This document shows, piece by piece, positions 8,581 through 17,359 of a stretch of 49,295 nucleotides of DNA (the first letter of the stretch is position 1; each line of letters begins with the position of its first letter). The notes beneath the pieces are model-generated. The model did not search any database. It saw nothing but the letters and a program-made list of their open reading frames with translations, and was not told the DNA's origin. Location of the stretch: NCBI GenBank assembly GCA_964496725.1, contig CAZCAS010000001.1:1-49295 (forward strand), given 5' to 3'. Made by a program: the position numbers and the translations under genes. This DNA is from JAZGHN01 sp964496725 (GTDB lineage Bacteria > Chloroflexota > Dehalococcoidia > Dehalococcoidales > E44-bin46).

Positions 8581-9349
8581 TGTTACTCAGGGAAGAGTGG
8601 TTAAAGGCACCAGCTTTACCAACCTCCGCGACGCCGGCGACCCGGTCGAACTGGCTGCCTTCTACTACAAGGAGGAGGCTGATGAGCTGGTCTTCCTCGA
8701 TATTGGGGCTACGCCTGAGGGCCGCGATACCATGGTGGATGTGGTGGAACACGTCTCGGAGCAAGTTTTCATCCCCCTCACCGTGGGTGGTGGACTACGC
8801 AACACCGACGATATGAGGCGAATGCTAAAGGCTGGAGCAGATAAGGTCGCTATTAATACCGCTGCCGTGCTCAACCCACAGTTAGTTAGTGAAGGGGCGA
8901 AGAGATTTGGCTCTCAGTGCATAGTGGTAGCTATCGATGCCAAGAGAGTAAGCAACGGTGATGAGCCTAAGTGGGAGGTCTATACCCACGGCGGGCGGAA
9001 GTCAACCGGGCGAGACGCCATAGAGTGGTCAAAGCGGGCGGTTACCCTCGGCGCAGGGGAACTCCTCGTTACCAGCTGGGATGCTGATGGTCATCGGACT
9101 GGATACGACCTGGAGCTGAACCGCACTATCAGTGAGGCGGTGACGGTACCGGTTATTGCCAGCGGGGGCGCCGGCAATCCCGAACACCTCTACCAAGCAC
9201 TGGTCATCGGCAAAGCTGATGCTGTCCTTGCTGCCAGTATCTTTCACTACCGAACCTACTCAATTCGCCAAGTAAAAGATTACCTGGCTCAAAGGGGGAT
9301 TCCGGTAAGGCTGAGCAACGGTACCCCATGGAATGACCAACTAAAATAA
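8549..9349 (+). CDS. hisF: Imidazole glycerol phosphate synthase, cyclase subunit
   Basis: The (beta-alpha)8-barrel synthase subunit that closes the imidazole ring and releases AICAR, acting with HisH. The 266-aa product begins MLTKRIIPCLDVTQGRVVKG; Asp11 is the first catalytic Asp and the second is in VVAIDAKR near residue 130. Phosphate-binding loops VGGGLR and SGGAGNPEH are visible. ATG 8549 gives the canonical N-terminus; a TTG two codons upstream is also in frame. Its start lies inside the hisH 3' end. No other his biosynthesis genes are in the window. Confidence 0.96.
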   Translation: MLTKRIIPCLDVTQGRVVKGTSFTNLRDAGDPVELAAFYYKEEADELVFLDIGATPEGRDTMVDVVEHVSEQVFIPLTVGGGLRNTDDMRRMLKAGADKVAINTAAVLNPQLVSEGAKRFGSQCIVVAIDAKRVSNGDEPKWEVYTHGGRKSTGRDAIEWSKRAVTLGAGELLVTSWDADGHRTGYDLELNRTISEAVTVPVIASGGAGNPEHLYQALVIGKADAVLAASIFHYRTYSIRQVKDYLAQRGIPVRLSNGTPWNDQLK

Positions 9350-9452
9350 CATCGCGATATTGATGCTGGTAACTATAACCCAGCAACCACTGCGCATACT
9401 CATCTACACTGAATCAAGGCTTATCTTCAGGATGGCCAGGAAGAACAATCCC

Positions 9453-11891
9453 TCAATCAAAGCAGGTGATAGCTACCACCTTATCACCCTGGGCAAGCTT
9501 CATTAACCTCACCCCCTGGGTGCTCCTTTTCTGAACAGGAATGCGATACTCCTGGCGTTTCTCCTGAAGCGGAGTGCAGATAACGTTGCCCTCAGCCGAT
9601 ATAATCATTAGCTGTTGAGAGCGGGAAACAAGGCCAGCAGCAACGACCTCACCCGTCTTATCCGTCGTCTTAAAAGTTCTTACCCCACCACCCGCACGAT
9701 GCTGGCGTGGATATTCATCAATGGCAGTAAGCTTACCGTAGCCCCCCATGGTAACCGCCAGCAGAAGGGCATCAGGATGGGCAATATCCATACTGATTAC
9801 CCGGTCACTGGGAGCTAAACGGATGCCGCGTACTCCGCCACTAGTTCTGGAGCTAGCCCTCAGCTCAGACACGGCAAATCTGATTGCCTGCCCTTGCTTG
9901 GTTACCAATACCATATCATCGCCGGCAGTACATATATGGGCTTTCACCAGCTCATCGCCTTTAGCTAAATCCATAGCGATAAGCCCGCTACTCCGCACTG
10001 AAGCGAAATGCTGCATAGCTGTCTTTTTCACCTCGCCTTGACCAGTAGCCATCACCAGACAATCACTCGTCTTAAAACCACTTACCACTACCATAGCAGT
10101 AACCCGCTCACCCTCGGCGATGGGGAAAAGATTAACCACCGCGGTCCCTTTACCCCTCCGGGTACTATCACCCGGAATCTCATAGCACTTTATCCTAAAC
10201 ACCCTGCCCCGGTTTGTGAAGAACAGAAGGTCATCATGGGTATCAGCCACCGCCAATAGTCTCACCGCATCCTCCTCCCTGGTTATCATGCCGATGACAC
10301 CCTTGCCACCCCGATGCTGAGGCCCATAGGTCAGAGAGGGCACTCGCTTGATGAATCCCCTGGCGCTAAGCGTTATCACCACTCCTTGATGGGGGATAAG
10401 GTCCTCTTCGTTAAATTCTATCACCCCCTGCTCCCTTATCTCGGTCCGCCTGGGGTCACCATGCTTAGCCTTTAATTCATCAACCTCGTCCTTTATTAAG
10501 AGAAGTATTCTCTTCGGGCTGGCTAGAAGGCCTTCCAGATAGGCGATAGTTTTCACCAACTCGGCATACTCATCAAGTATCTTACGCCGCTCCAGATTAG
10601 CCAGCCGACGTAACTGCATGTCAAGAATAGCCTGCGCTTGAATCTGAGTTAAGCCAAAGCCAGTCATAAGGTTACTTCGGGCTGACTCAGCCGTCTCCGA
10701 TTTCTTGATGGTAGCAATCACCTTATCAATATTGTCTAAGGCGATTTTAAATCCCTCCAAAATATGCGCTCTGGCCTTAGCCACCTTTAGCTCAAACCGA
10801 GAGCGGCGGGTGACAACAACACGACGAAAGTCTATATAATGCTGAAGTGCCTCTTTAAGGCTTATCACCCTGGGCTGCCCGTCAACAAGAGCCAGCATGT
10901 TAATGAAGAAAGCCGACTGCATGGCGGTATATTTATAGAGGCTATTAAGCACCTGCTGGGGTTGGGCATCCCTCCTTACCTCTATGACAATGCGCATACC
11001 CTGACGGTCTGACTCATCCCGAAGCTCACTTATGCCCTTGACCTTCTTATCCTTGACCAGCTCCGCTATTCTCTCCACCAGGGCAGCCTTGCTCGTCTGG
11101 TAGGGAAGCTCGGTAACCAATATCTGGCGACGTCCGCCCTCGGTAGGGCCTACAACATGAGCCTTAGCCTGGATTATCACCTTGCCATGCCCGGTAGCAT
11201 AGGCAGCCTTGATCCCCTCCTGCCCGATAATAATGCCAGCGGTAGGGAAATCGGGCCCTTTAACAAATTCGGTAAGCTCATTAACCATGGCTTCAGGGTT
11301 GTCAATGAGGTAAGCGATAGCATCACAGACTTCGCCCAGATTGTGAGGAGGGATATTGGTAGCCATCCCAACCGCAATCCCGGCACTGCCGTTAACCAGC
11401 AAATTGGGCAGCCGAGTAGGCAAAACCAGGGGCTCCTCAAGGCTGGCATCAAAGTTGGGCATAAAGTCGACGGTATCCTTCTCAATGTCAACCAGCATCT
11501 GCTCGGAAACAGAAGCCAACCGCACCTCAGTATAACGCATCGCCGCCGGCGGGTCATTATCCACGCTGCCAAAATTGCCCTGCCCATCAACAAGAACATA
11601 CCGCATGGAGAAATCCTGAGCCAAGCGCACCATAGTATCATACACAGGAGCATCGCCATGCGGGTGGTACTTGCCCAATACATCACCGACGACACGAGCA
11701 CTCTTCTTATAAGGGCTGGCATGGGTTAGCCCCATACCATGCATGGAATAAAGAATACGTCGCTGCACCGGCTTTAACCCATCCCGAACATCGGGCAAAG
11801 CACGAGAAACAATGACGCTCATAGCGTAGTCAAGATAAGAACTCTTTACCTCATCCTCAATGTTTATTGGCTTAACCTTGCCTAAAACCAT
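9453..11891 (-). CDS. gyrA: DNA gyrase subunit A
   Basis: Breakage-reunion subunit of the type II topoisomerase that introduces negative supercoils. At 812 aa it has the standard length. The catalytic Tyr120 is in AAMRYTEVRL. The quinolone-determining region reads HPHGDAPVYD: the positions equivalent to E. coli Ser83 and Ala84 are Ala81 and Pro82, while the acidic Asp85 is kept. The C-terminal wrapping domain has a GyrA box in the form QHRGGKG, which argues for GyrA rather than ParC. It lies 14 bases downstream of the TPR gene, so probably in one operon, and is on the opposite side of dnaA from gyrB. Confidence 0.96.
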   Translation of the reverse strand: MVLGKVKPINIEDEVKSSYLDYAMSVIVSRALPDVRDGLKPVQRRILYSMHGMGLTHASPYKKSARVVGDVLGKYHPHGDAPVYDTMVRLAQDFSMRYVLVDGQGNFGSVDNDPPAAMRYTEVRLASVSEQMLVDIEKDTVDFMPNFDASLEEPLVLPTRLPNLLVNGSAGIAVGMATNIPPHNLGEVCDAIAYLIDNPEAMVNELTEFVKGPDFPTAGIIIGQEGIKAAYATGHGKVIIQAKAHVVGPTEGGRRQILVTELPYQTSKAALVERIAELVKDKKVKGISELRDESDRQGMRIVIEVRRDAQPQQVLNSLYKYTAMQSAFFINMLALVDGQPRVISLKEALQHYIDFRRVVVTRRSRFELKVAKARAHILEGFKIALDNIDKVIATIKKSETAESARSNLMTGFGLTQIQAQAILDMQLRRLANLERRKILDEYAELVKTIAYLEGLLASPKRILLLIKDEVDELKAKHGDPRRTEIREQGVIEFNEEDLIPHQGVVITLSARGFIKRVPSLTYGPQHRGGKGVIGMITREEDAVRLLAVADTHDDLLFFTNRGRVFRIKCYEIPGDSTRRGKGTAVVNLFPIAEGERVTAMVVVSGFKTSDCLVMATGQGEVKKTAMQHFASVRSSGLIAMDLAKGDELVKAHICTAGDDMVLVTKQGQAIRFAVSELRASSRTSGGVRGIRLAPSDRVISMDIAHPDALLLAVTMGGYGKLTAIDEYPRQHRAGGGVRTFKTTDKTGEVVAAGLVSRSQQLMIISAEGNVICTPLQEKRQEYRIPVQKRSTQGVRLMKLAQGDKVVAITCFD

Positions 11892-11905
11892 AGTGTCTCA
11901 ACCTC

Positions 11906-12739
11906 TCATTCTTCTTCATTCTCATCCTCTTCAACATCAACCTCAGTATCCAGTTTGGAGGCATCCTCAGGCGACAATTCCAGATCCTCTCCACCCACTA
12001 TAGTGTAGCCAGGCTCCTCCTCCCCCCCCTCGTCATATTCCTCCATCTCGCGCCTGACCCTGTCCGTAATATAAGGTCGCGGGCTCTTAAACTCCTTCGC
12101 CGGGAAGGAGGGACGTCCTGCCTGGCTGGGGTCCTGATATACCTCCCTTACAATGAGGTTTATCATCCCCTCCACCGAGTTGATAACGGCGGCGGAATAC
12201 TTATTACCACCCCTCATTAATTTGACCAGTCGTTGCTCATGCCCAGGCTCGACTTGCCCCAGGTAATCACCGCGGACATTCTCCACTATTAAATCAGCCC
12301 CGTCTATCTTCAGTCGAACCCTATCACCAGCCACCATCTTAGCCAGTACCTCTGGGGAAGCCAACCGGTAAAGATTAACTACCCCGGCTTTACCTGTCTC
12401 CTCAACAAACTGTTGCGGCTCGACCTTGTCAGTATCGCCCTGTAAACCGACCGCGGTCTCCCCTAAACCGGGTAAACGGTCCAGATTCCTCTTGGCAATG
12501 GCATTATAGGGGTCGAGTTCTATGGCGCGGCGATAGGCTTCCTCTGCCTTAGAATAATCCCCCAGCTCCATATAGGCTCTTCCCAATCGATTATAGGCAT
12601 TGACGTCATCAGGGAAGTTTTCTATCAGGTCCTGATTAGCCGTTATTGCCTCCTGCCACCGACCCTCCATGGCTAAGGCTACGGCCTGCCTGCTACGCCG
12701 CCACCTAAGTCCCACCTGTTCCTCATCCTGATATGTCAT
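11906..12739 (-). CDS. TPR-repeat protein with acidic C-terminal tail
   Basis: A 277-aa soluble protein of unknown role. Two tetratricopeptide repeats occupy about residues 17-85 (GRWQEAITANQDLIENFPDD; AYNRLGRAYMELGDYSKAEEAY). The central domain (about 120-205) has a beta-rich pattern with VENVRGDYLGQVEPGHEQRL and GGNKYSAAVINSVEG, faintly reminiscent of HIRAN-like folds (inference only). The last 40 or so residues are strongly acidic. There is no signal peptide or membrane segment, so it is cytoplasmic. It sits between lysC (52 bases upstream) and gyrA (14 bases downstream) in the same direction, suggesting co-transcription with gyrA. Confidence 0.75.
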   Translation of the reverse strand: MTYQDEEQVGLRWRRSRQAVALAMEGRWQEAITANQDLIENFPDDVNAYNRLGRAYMELGDYSKAEEAYRRAIELDPYNAIAKRNLDRLPGLGETAVGLQGDTDKVEPQQFVEETGKAGVVNLYRLASPEVLAKMVAGDRVRLKIDGADLIVENVRGDYLGQVEPGHEQRLVKLMRGGNKYSAAVINSVEGMINLIVREVYQDPSQAGRPSFPAKEFKSPRPYITDRVRREMEEYDEGGEEEPGYTIVGGEDLELSPEDASKLDTEVDVEEDENEEE

Positions 12740-12791
12740 CCTCTACTCCCTGTAACATACCTTGCATGTTTACATAGGGTTAAGATACGGA

Positions 12792-14012
12792 TTACTCACC
12801 AGTATCCATCTCAAAGGCTTGATGTAAGGCACGAACAGCATCCTTAACCTTAGCCGCATCAACAATGCACGTTATTCTTATCTCAGAAGTGGTAATAAGC
12901 TGTATATTTATTTTATTCTCGCTCATCACCTTAAACATTTTAGCGGCATAGCCAGGGGTGTTCTGCATCCCGGTGCCTATAATACTAACCTTGCCCAAAT
13001 TGGAATCACTAACACACTCCCTAGCTCCAATTGACTGCGCTATAGGCTCCACCAAAGTCATCGCCCCAGCCAAATCACTTTTAGCCACGGTAAAGGTCAA
13101 ATCGGTAATGTTATCGATACTGGCATTCTGAACAATGGTATCGACACTGATGCCAGCTTGGGCTAAGGGCTCGAAGATGGCTGCCGCAATACCCGGCTGG
13201 TCAGGAACGCCAACCACCATCACCTTAGCCACATCAAGGTCATGAGCTATACCCCTCACCTTATTTCGGACTTCCATAGACACGCCTCCATGAATTAATG
13301 TACCTGGATTTCGGGTGAAGCTAGAGGCTACCAGGATGGGAATATTGTGCAGCTCCCCCAGTTCAACTGCCCGAGGGTGCGTAACCTTAGCCCCATATGT
13401 TGCCAGCTCCAGCATCTCCTCATAGCCAATCTCGTCCAGGAGGCAAGCTTCAGGAACCAGCCTAGGGTCGGCTGTATAGACCCCCTCGACATCGGTATAT
13501 ATCTGGCAAACTTCAGCCCCAAGGCTGGCAGCCAGAGCCACCGCGGTAGTATCAGAGCCACCCCGCCCCAGCGTGGTTATATCCTCCACCTCAGAAATAC
13601 CCTGAAAACCAGCGACGATAACTATATTCCCCTTCTCCAGCTCCTGGACCAGCCGTTTGGAGTCAATGTTGAGAATTCTGGCTCGCCTGTGGGCATTATC
13701 AGTTCTTATGCCAGCCTGAGCACCGCTAAGGCTGATCGCCCCATAGCCCATGCTATGTAGCGCCATGGTCAGCAGGGTGCTGGAGACAACCTCGCCGGTG
13801 GACAAGAGGACATCAAGCTCCCTGGCACTGGGTTGCTTGGCTACCTGATAGGCCAGTTCAATAAGGTCATCGGTGGTATCGCCCATCGCCGATACCACCG
13901 CCACTATCTGGTCACCCTTATCTTTGACAGCAGCTATACGCTTGGCTACGCTCTTAATCTTCTTAGCATCAGCTACCGATGAACCGCCATATTTTTGTAC
14001 AATTAAAGCCAT
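12792..14012 (-). CDS. lysC: Aspartate kinase
   Basis: Phosphorylates aspartate, the entry step to lysine, threonine and methionine. The 406-aa product begins with the kinase signature VQKYGGSSV (about 4-12), has the amino acid kinase core (GRGGSDTTAVALA), and ends in two ACT regulatory domains (VMVVGVPDQPGIAAAIF; VSIIGTGMQNTPGYAAKMF), so feedback control by lysine and/or threonine is expected. The length is that of monofunctional aspartokinases. It follows the ApgM-type gene by 24 bases and is probably co-transcribed with it. Confidence 0.96.
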   Translation of the reverse strand: MALIVQKYGGSSVADAKKIKSVAKRIAAVKDKGDQIVAVVSAMGDTTDDLIELAYQVAKQPSARELDVLLSTGEVVSSTLLTMALHSMGYGAISLSGAQAGIRTDNAHRRARILNIDSKRLVQELEKGNIVIVAGFQGISEVEDITTLGRGGSDTTAVALAASLGAEVCQIYTDVEGVYTADPRLVPEACLLDEIGYEEMLELATYGAKVTHPRAVELGELHNIPILVASSFTRNPGTLIHGGVSMEVRNKVRGIAHDLDVAKVMVVGVPDQPGIAAAIFEPLAQAGISVDTIVQNASIDNITDLTFTVAKSDLAGAMTLVEPIAQSIGARECVSDSNLGKVSIIGTGMQNTPGYAAKMFKVMSENKINIQLITTSEIRITCIVDAAKVKDAVRALHQAFEMDTGE

Positions 14013-14036
14013 CGTCCTTAACCCTCAAATAGTCTG

Positions 14037-15224
14037 CTATTCCCCCACCAGCATGTTCATAATATTATACCCTTGCTCGAGGAAAAAGTCAGTTTTTTCC
14101 GCCTCAGATTCAGTAAATCTTTTCGCCCCGTTAGAGGTGAACCCCGGCCCCCATAACATAAAGGGCACCGGGTCAGCGGCATGAGTCCGCACTTCAATCG
14201 GCGTGGGGTGGTCGGGCAGGATTAGTAGCCGCAGGTCATCCCCCCACCAGGAGCGGAGCCGCCCGATAACCTCCCTATCTATTACCTGAATAGCCACCAC
14301 CTTATCATCAATGGAGCCGGCATGAGCCGCTTCATCGGGCGCCTCAATATGGATAACCACCAGGTCATGGTCATCAAGCGCGTTTAGAGCGCCCGTCACC
14401 TGGGCGACATAGTCATTGTCCGGGCCATCAGTTACCCCGGGGATATCTAATACATCCATCCCTACGATTTTGGCTAAGCCGTGGGGAAGAGCAACCCCGG
14501 AGGTCATTGCCCCCCTGAGACCATATACCTCTTCAAACGACGGCATCTCAGGCAACTTATCGCTACCCCAGAACAGCCAGATAGTGGTCGCTGGAACATC
14601 GCCACGAGACCTCCGCTCTACATTCACCGGATGGTCCCGGAGCACCGCCTCCGAGCGTTTCATCAAGTCGCGTAATATCGCGCTCCCCCGACCGCGGGGA
14701 AGATACTCGGCAATGGGCTTATCCGGGATATCGTGGGGTGGGGTACAATGAGCCAGTAGGGTATCCTCCCGACCTTTCAGTTTACATATATGCCGGTAAC
14801 TTACGCCGGGGTAAAAGTGAATATCGTCGTTGCCCAGGGCATCATCCAAATCTGAAATGAGCTGCCGAGCCTCCTCGGTACTGATGTAACCAGAGCTACA
14901 GCTCCACATCTTGCCATCACGAATAGCCACCAGATTGCATCGAAAAACAACCTCGTCATTGCCAACAGGGATGCCCATGTGCTTAGCCTCAATGATACTC
15001 CTGCCCCGGTAGTAGACCCTGGGGTCATAACCGAGAATGGACATGCAGGCGCAGGCGCTATCAGGGTCCATCCCCGACGGCACGGTGCGCACCATCCCCA
15101 GCATTCCCTCTCCAGCCATGGCATCCAAGTTGGGGGTACTAGCCAGCTCCAGAGGGGTCTTCCCCTCCCGCTGGGGGAGGGGGCGGTCCGCAGCCCCATC
15201 CATAATTACAATGCCGTATTTCAT
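14037..15224 (-). CDS. apgM: ApgM-type phosphomutase family protein; candidate homoserine kinase
   Basis: Alkaline-phosphatase-superfamily protein of the archaeal cofactor-independent phosphoglycerate mutase family, 395 aa. The metal-binding start MKYGIVIMDGAADRP, the nucleophile region GMDPDSACACMSILGYDP (Ser), and the later HIEAPDEAAHAG and ILPDHPTP His/Asp motifs are all present. In several bacteria members of this family next to threonine-pathway genes are annotated as, and in at least one case reported to be, homoserine kinases. Its position 24 bases upstream of lysC favours that reading. An upstream in-frame extension would run through tRNA-Pro, so ATG 15224 is chosen. The family is secure; which reaction it performs is not. 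Confidence 0.85.
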   Translation of the reverse strand: MKYGIVIMDGAADRPLPQREGKTPLELASTPNLDAMAGEGMLGMVRTVPSGMDPDSACACMSILGYDPRVYYRGRSIIEAKHMGIPVGNDEVVFRCNLVAIRDGKMWSCSSGYISTEEARQLISDLDDALGNDDIHFYPGVSYRHICKLKGREDTLLAHCTPPHDIPDKPIAEYLPRGRGSAILRDLMKRSEAVLRDHPVNVERRSRGDVPATTIWLFWGSDKLPEMPSFEEVYGLRGAMTSGVALPHGLAKIVGMDVLDIPGVTDGPDNDYVAQVTGALNALDDHDLVVIHIEAPDEAAHAGSIDDKVVAIQVIDREVIGRLRSWWGDDLRLLILPDHPTPIEVRTHAADPVPFMLWGPGFTSNGAKRFTESEAEKTDFFLEQGYNIMNMLVGE

Positions 15225-15229
15225 CACTA

Positions 15230-15258
15230 TTGCCCCAAGGGTCGAATCCGCATATAAT
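15230..15258 (+). promoter_or_regulatory. Promoter of tRNA-Pro
   Basis: TTGCCC (15230-15235), 17 bases, perfect TATAAT (15253-15258), ten bases before the tRNA 5' end. It starts six bases outside the divergent apgM start codon. Confidence 0.8.
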
Positions 15259-15267
15259 AGATAGTTG

Positions 15268-15344
15268 CGGGGTGTAGCGCAGTCTGGTAGCGCGCAGCGT
15301 TCGGGACGCTGAGGTCGGAGGTTCAAGTCCTCTCACCCCGACCA
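15268..15344 (+). tRNA. tRNA-Pro (anticodon CGG)
   Basis: The acceptor stem CGGGGTG (15268-15274) pairs with CACCCCG (15334-15340). The anticodon stem CAGCG/CGCTG encloses loop TTCGGGA with anticodon CGG. The T arm holds GGTTCAAGTCC. The 3' CCA (15342-15344) is encoded, and the mazG stop codon on the other strand begins at the next base. Confidence 0.97.
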
Positions 15345-16127
15345 CTACTCCTCCGCTCCCTTTTTCGCCTCTTCCCACAAAGCGTTCTGCTCATCAAAGG
15401 ACAGGTCGGCAAAGCTCACCCCACGCTCCCGGCAGAGCTTCTCCATATAGCCGAAACGCTGATAAAAGCGACGATTTGCCTGCCTCAGCGCCGCCTCCAA
15501 ATCAATCTTCAGCCGGCGGGCGATATTAGCTAGGGTAAACAGCAGGTCACCGAACTCATGCTCCCTCTCCTCCTGACTCTCCGTCTGTTTAAATTCGTTT
15601 ACCTCCTCTACCAGCTTATCGATGACGCCATCGACATCCTCCCAGTCAAAACCCACCCGAGCCACCCGACTTTGAATCTCCTGGCTATAGGCTAACGCCG
15701 GCATATGTTTGGGAACATTGTCCAGCATAGATGCATCCGCCTCCCTCTCCCCCTTCTTTAGATTCTCCCAGTTCAGCAGCACCTCATCGGCACTCTTCAC
15801 CTTTAGCGAGCCAAAGACGTGTGGGTGGCGGCGAATCAGCTTGGCGCTGATGCTCTTCACCACATCCCCCAGCTCAAATTCACCGGCTTCAGTGGCAATC
15901 TGAGCATGCATGACAATCTGCATTAAAAGGTCGCCCAGCTCCTCACAGAGCTTGCTTGAATCCCTCCTGTCCAGAGCATCCAATACCTCGTAGCACTCCT
16001 CCAAGAGGTTATCCCGCATTGAGACGTGGGTTTGCTTTCTGTCCCAGGGACAGCCGTCAGGTGAGCGTAATCTAGCGATGATATCTACCAGAGTAGCAAA
16101 CTGGCTTAGGTTCCGGGGTAAAGACAA
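15345..16127 (-). CDS. mazG: Nucleoside triphosphate pyrophosphohydrolase MazG
   Basis: Hydrolyses NTPs and dNTPs to monophosphates and PPi, clearing damaged nucleotides; in some bacteria it also affects ppGpp levels. The 260-aa, two-domain length matches the E. coli-type enzyme. The N-terminal domain has RLRSPDGCPWDRKQTH and the metal motif EELGDLLMQIVMHA (ExxD). A second, more divergent MazG domain ends with the EFGDLLFTLANIARR motif. The start is a TTG at 16127, supported by GAGGAGG five bases upstream. It has its own promoter just upstream. The gene ends directly at tRNA-Pro. Confidence 0.94.
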   Translation of the reverse strand: MSLPRNLSQFATLVDIIARLRSPDGCPWDRKQTHVSMRDNLLEECYEVLDALDRRDSSKLCEELGDLLMQIVMHAQIATEAGEFELGDVVKSISAKLIRRHPHVFGSLKVKSADEVLLNWENLKKGEREADASMLDNVPKHMPALAYSQEIQSRVARVGFDWEDVDGVIDKLVEEVNEFKQTESQEEREHEFGDLLFTLANIARRLKIDLEAALRQANRRFYQRFGYMEKLCRERGVSFADLSFDEQNALWEEAKKGAEE

Positions 16128-16152
16128 AACAGCCTCCTCACCGTGTTACCAG

Positions 16153-16181
16153 ATTATACAAGCTGGGCTTGAGTTAGGCAA
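16153..16181 (-). promoter_or_regulatory. Promoter of mazG
   Basis: On the minus strand: TTGCCT (16181-16176), 17 bases, TATAAT (16158-16153), about 26 bases before the TTG start. Confidence 0.7.
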
Positions 16182-16214
16182 TACAATTATGGCAGCGGTC
16201 AAGGGGACCACCTG

Positions 16215-16236
16215 TTTAAGTCAGCTTTAAGTCAGC
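16215..16236. repeat. 11-bp tandem duplication at the fmt stop codon
   Basis: Two adjacent perfect copies of TTTAAGTCAGC (16215-16225 and 16226-16236, plus strand). The fmt TGA stop lies in one copy and the second copy carries the same triplet, so the protein is unchanged. It looks like a replication-slippage event. Confidence 0.85.
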
Positions 16237-17167
16237 GCAGTATCGTCCCCATAAACTCCCTCTGCCCCCGCAAAAACTCGGCAGCCGACATAGCCCACCT
16301 CCCCTCCAGCTGAACCTTGGACACCCTTAAAATCCCCTCCCCAGTACCAACGCCAAAGTCAGCCTTCGTTCCCCCCACAGCTATCACCTGCCCTGCCTCA
16401 ACGGACCCTTCCTCCAGCAGAGGCACCGCCTCCATAATCTTGAGTTGCCTCCCCCGCCAGCTGGTGTAACATCCCGGCCAGGGCTGGAAAGCACGCACCC
16501 GCCGCCATATATCCGCTGCCGGCAGATGCCAATCAATCTCACCATCTTCCTTAGAGATGGGGGCAGAATAAACAGCTTCAGCTTCATTCTGGGGCTGTGG
16601 AGCGATTTCACCCCTTATCCAGCAGGGCAGAACTTCCAGAAGTAACCGGGCTGCGAGCAGGGAGAGCTTGGCAGTAAGTGCGCCAGTGGTATCGTTTGCT
16701 GAAATAGCAATCTGCGCCCTAGCTAATACGGGTCCGGTATCGACGCCCTTATCCAGCAGCATAAGGCTAACCCCGGTAAACTCATCCCCGGCTAAGATAG
16801 CCGAGGCTGCCGGCGATGCCCCTCTAAATCTGGGCAGCAGAGAGGGATGAATATTAACACACCCATAGCGCGGCAGGTCCAACACCGACTGGGGCAGAAT
16901 CTGACCAAAGGCAGCCACCACTATAACATCGGGGCGAAAGGCAGCTAGCTGCGCCACAGCCTCCGCACCTTTCAAGCTAGGCGGTTGCACCACCGGTAGC
17001 TTCCAAGTTACGGCTGCTCTTTTTACCGGGGTGGGCATCAGAGAACGCCCCCTCCCCCCCGTTTTATCAGGCTGAGTATAAATAGCGGCAACGTGGAATT
17101 GATCCAGGATAAGGTGCTCCAGTGGAGGAACGGCAAACTCAGGGCTGCCCATAAAAATAAGCCGCAA
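16232..17167 (-). CDS. fmt: Methionyl-tRNA formyltransferase
   Basis: Formylates initiator Met-tRNA using 10-formyl-THF. The 311-aa product starts MRLIFMGSPEFAVPPLE, the usual Fmt N-terminus, and holds the formyl-transfer motif VNIHPSLLPRFRGASP (Asn and His of the active site) and the downstream Asp in LLDKGVDTGPVLA. The C-terminal OB-like tRNA-binding domain follows. The TTG at 17167 is preferred because AGGAGG (17179-17174) lies six bases upstream; an ATG at 17197 would add ten residues lacking family similarity. The usual partner def is not adjacent. Confidence 0.94.
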   Translation of the reverse strand: MRLIFMGSPEFAVPPLEHLILDQFHVAAIYTQPDKTGGRGRSLMPTPVKRAAVTWKLPVVQPPSLKGAEAVAQLAAFRPDVIVVAAFGQILPQSVLDLPRYGCVNIHPSLLPRFRGASPAASAILAGDEFTGVSLMLLDKGVDTGPVLARAQIAISANDTTGALTAKLSLLAARLLLEVLPCWIRGEIAPQPQNEAEAVYSAPISKEDGEIDWHLPAADIWRRVRAFQPWPGCYTSWRGRQLKIMEAVPLLEEGSVEAGQVIAVGGTKADFGVGTGEGILRVSKVQLEGRWAMSAAEFLRGQREFMGTILR

Positions 17168-17239
17168 CTTACGCCTCCTAATGCTAAATCTTAACATCAA
17201 AAACTTTTTCTAACAACTTTGCCCTTTCATATGTGGTGG

Positions 17240-17253
17240 GGTTAATATTAACC
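17240..17253. repeat. 14-bp perfect palindrome upstream of dnaA
   Basis: GGTTAATATTAACC is self-complementary over its whole length and shares the core ATATTAAC with the two direct repeats about 110 bases closer to dnaA. Possible protein-binding site. Confidence 0.7.
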
Positions 17254-17326
17254 AAATAGACAAGCATGGCAGACCTTGGAAGGATAACCATGACCTGCAA
17301 ACGCCCAGCAACCACTGCCAAAAATG

Positions 17327-17357
17327 TTGCCCCCCAAGAAAAACCCCCTGTTATACT
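17327..17357 (+). promoter_or_regulatory. Probable dnaA promoter
   Basis: TTGCCC (17327-17332), a 19-base spacer, and an extended -10 TG-T-TATACT (TATACT at 17352-17357). The spacer is long, but the TG extension compensates. The predicted transcription start falls within the ATATTAACGA repeats. Confidence 0.5.
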
Positions 17358-17359
17358 AT

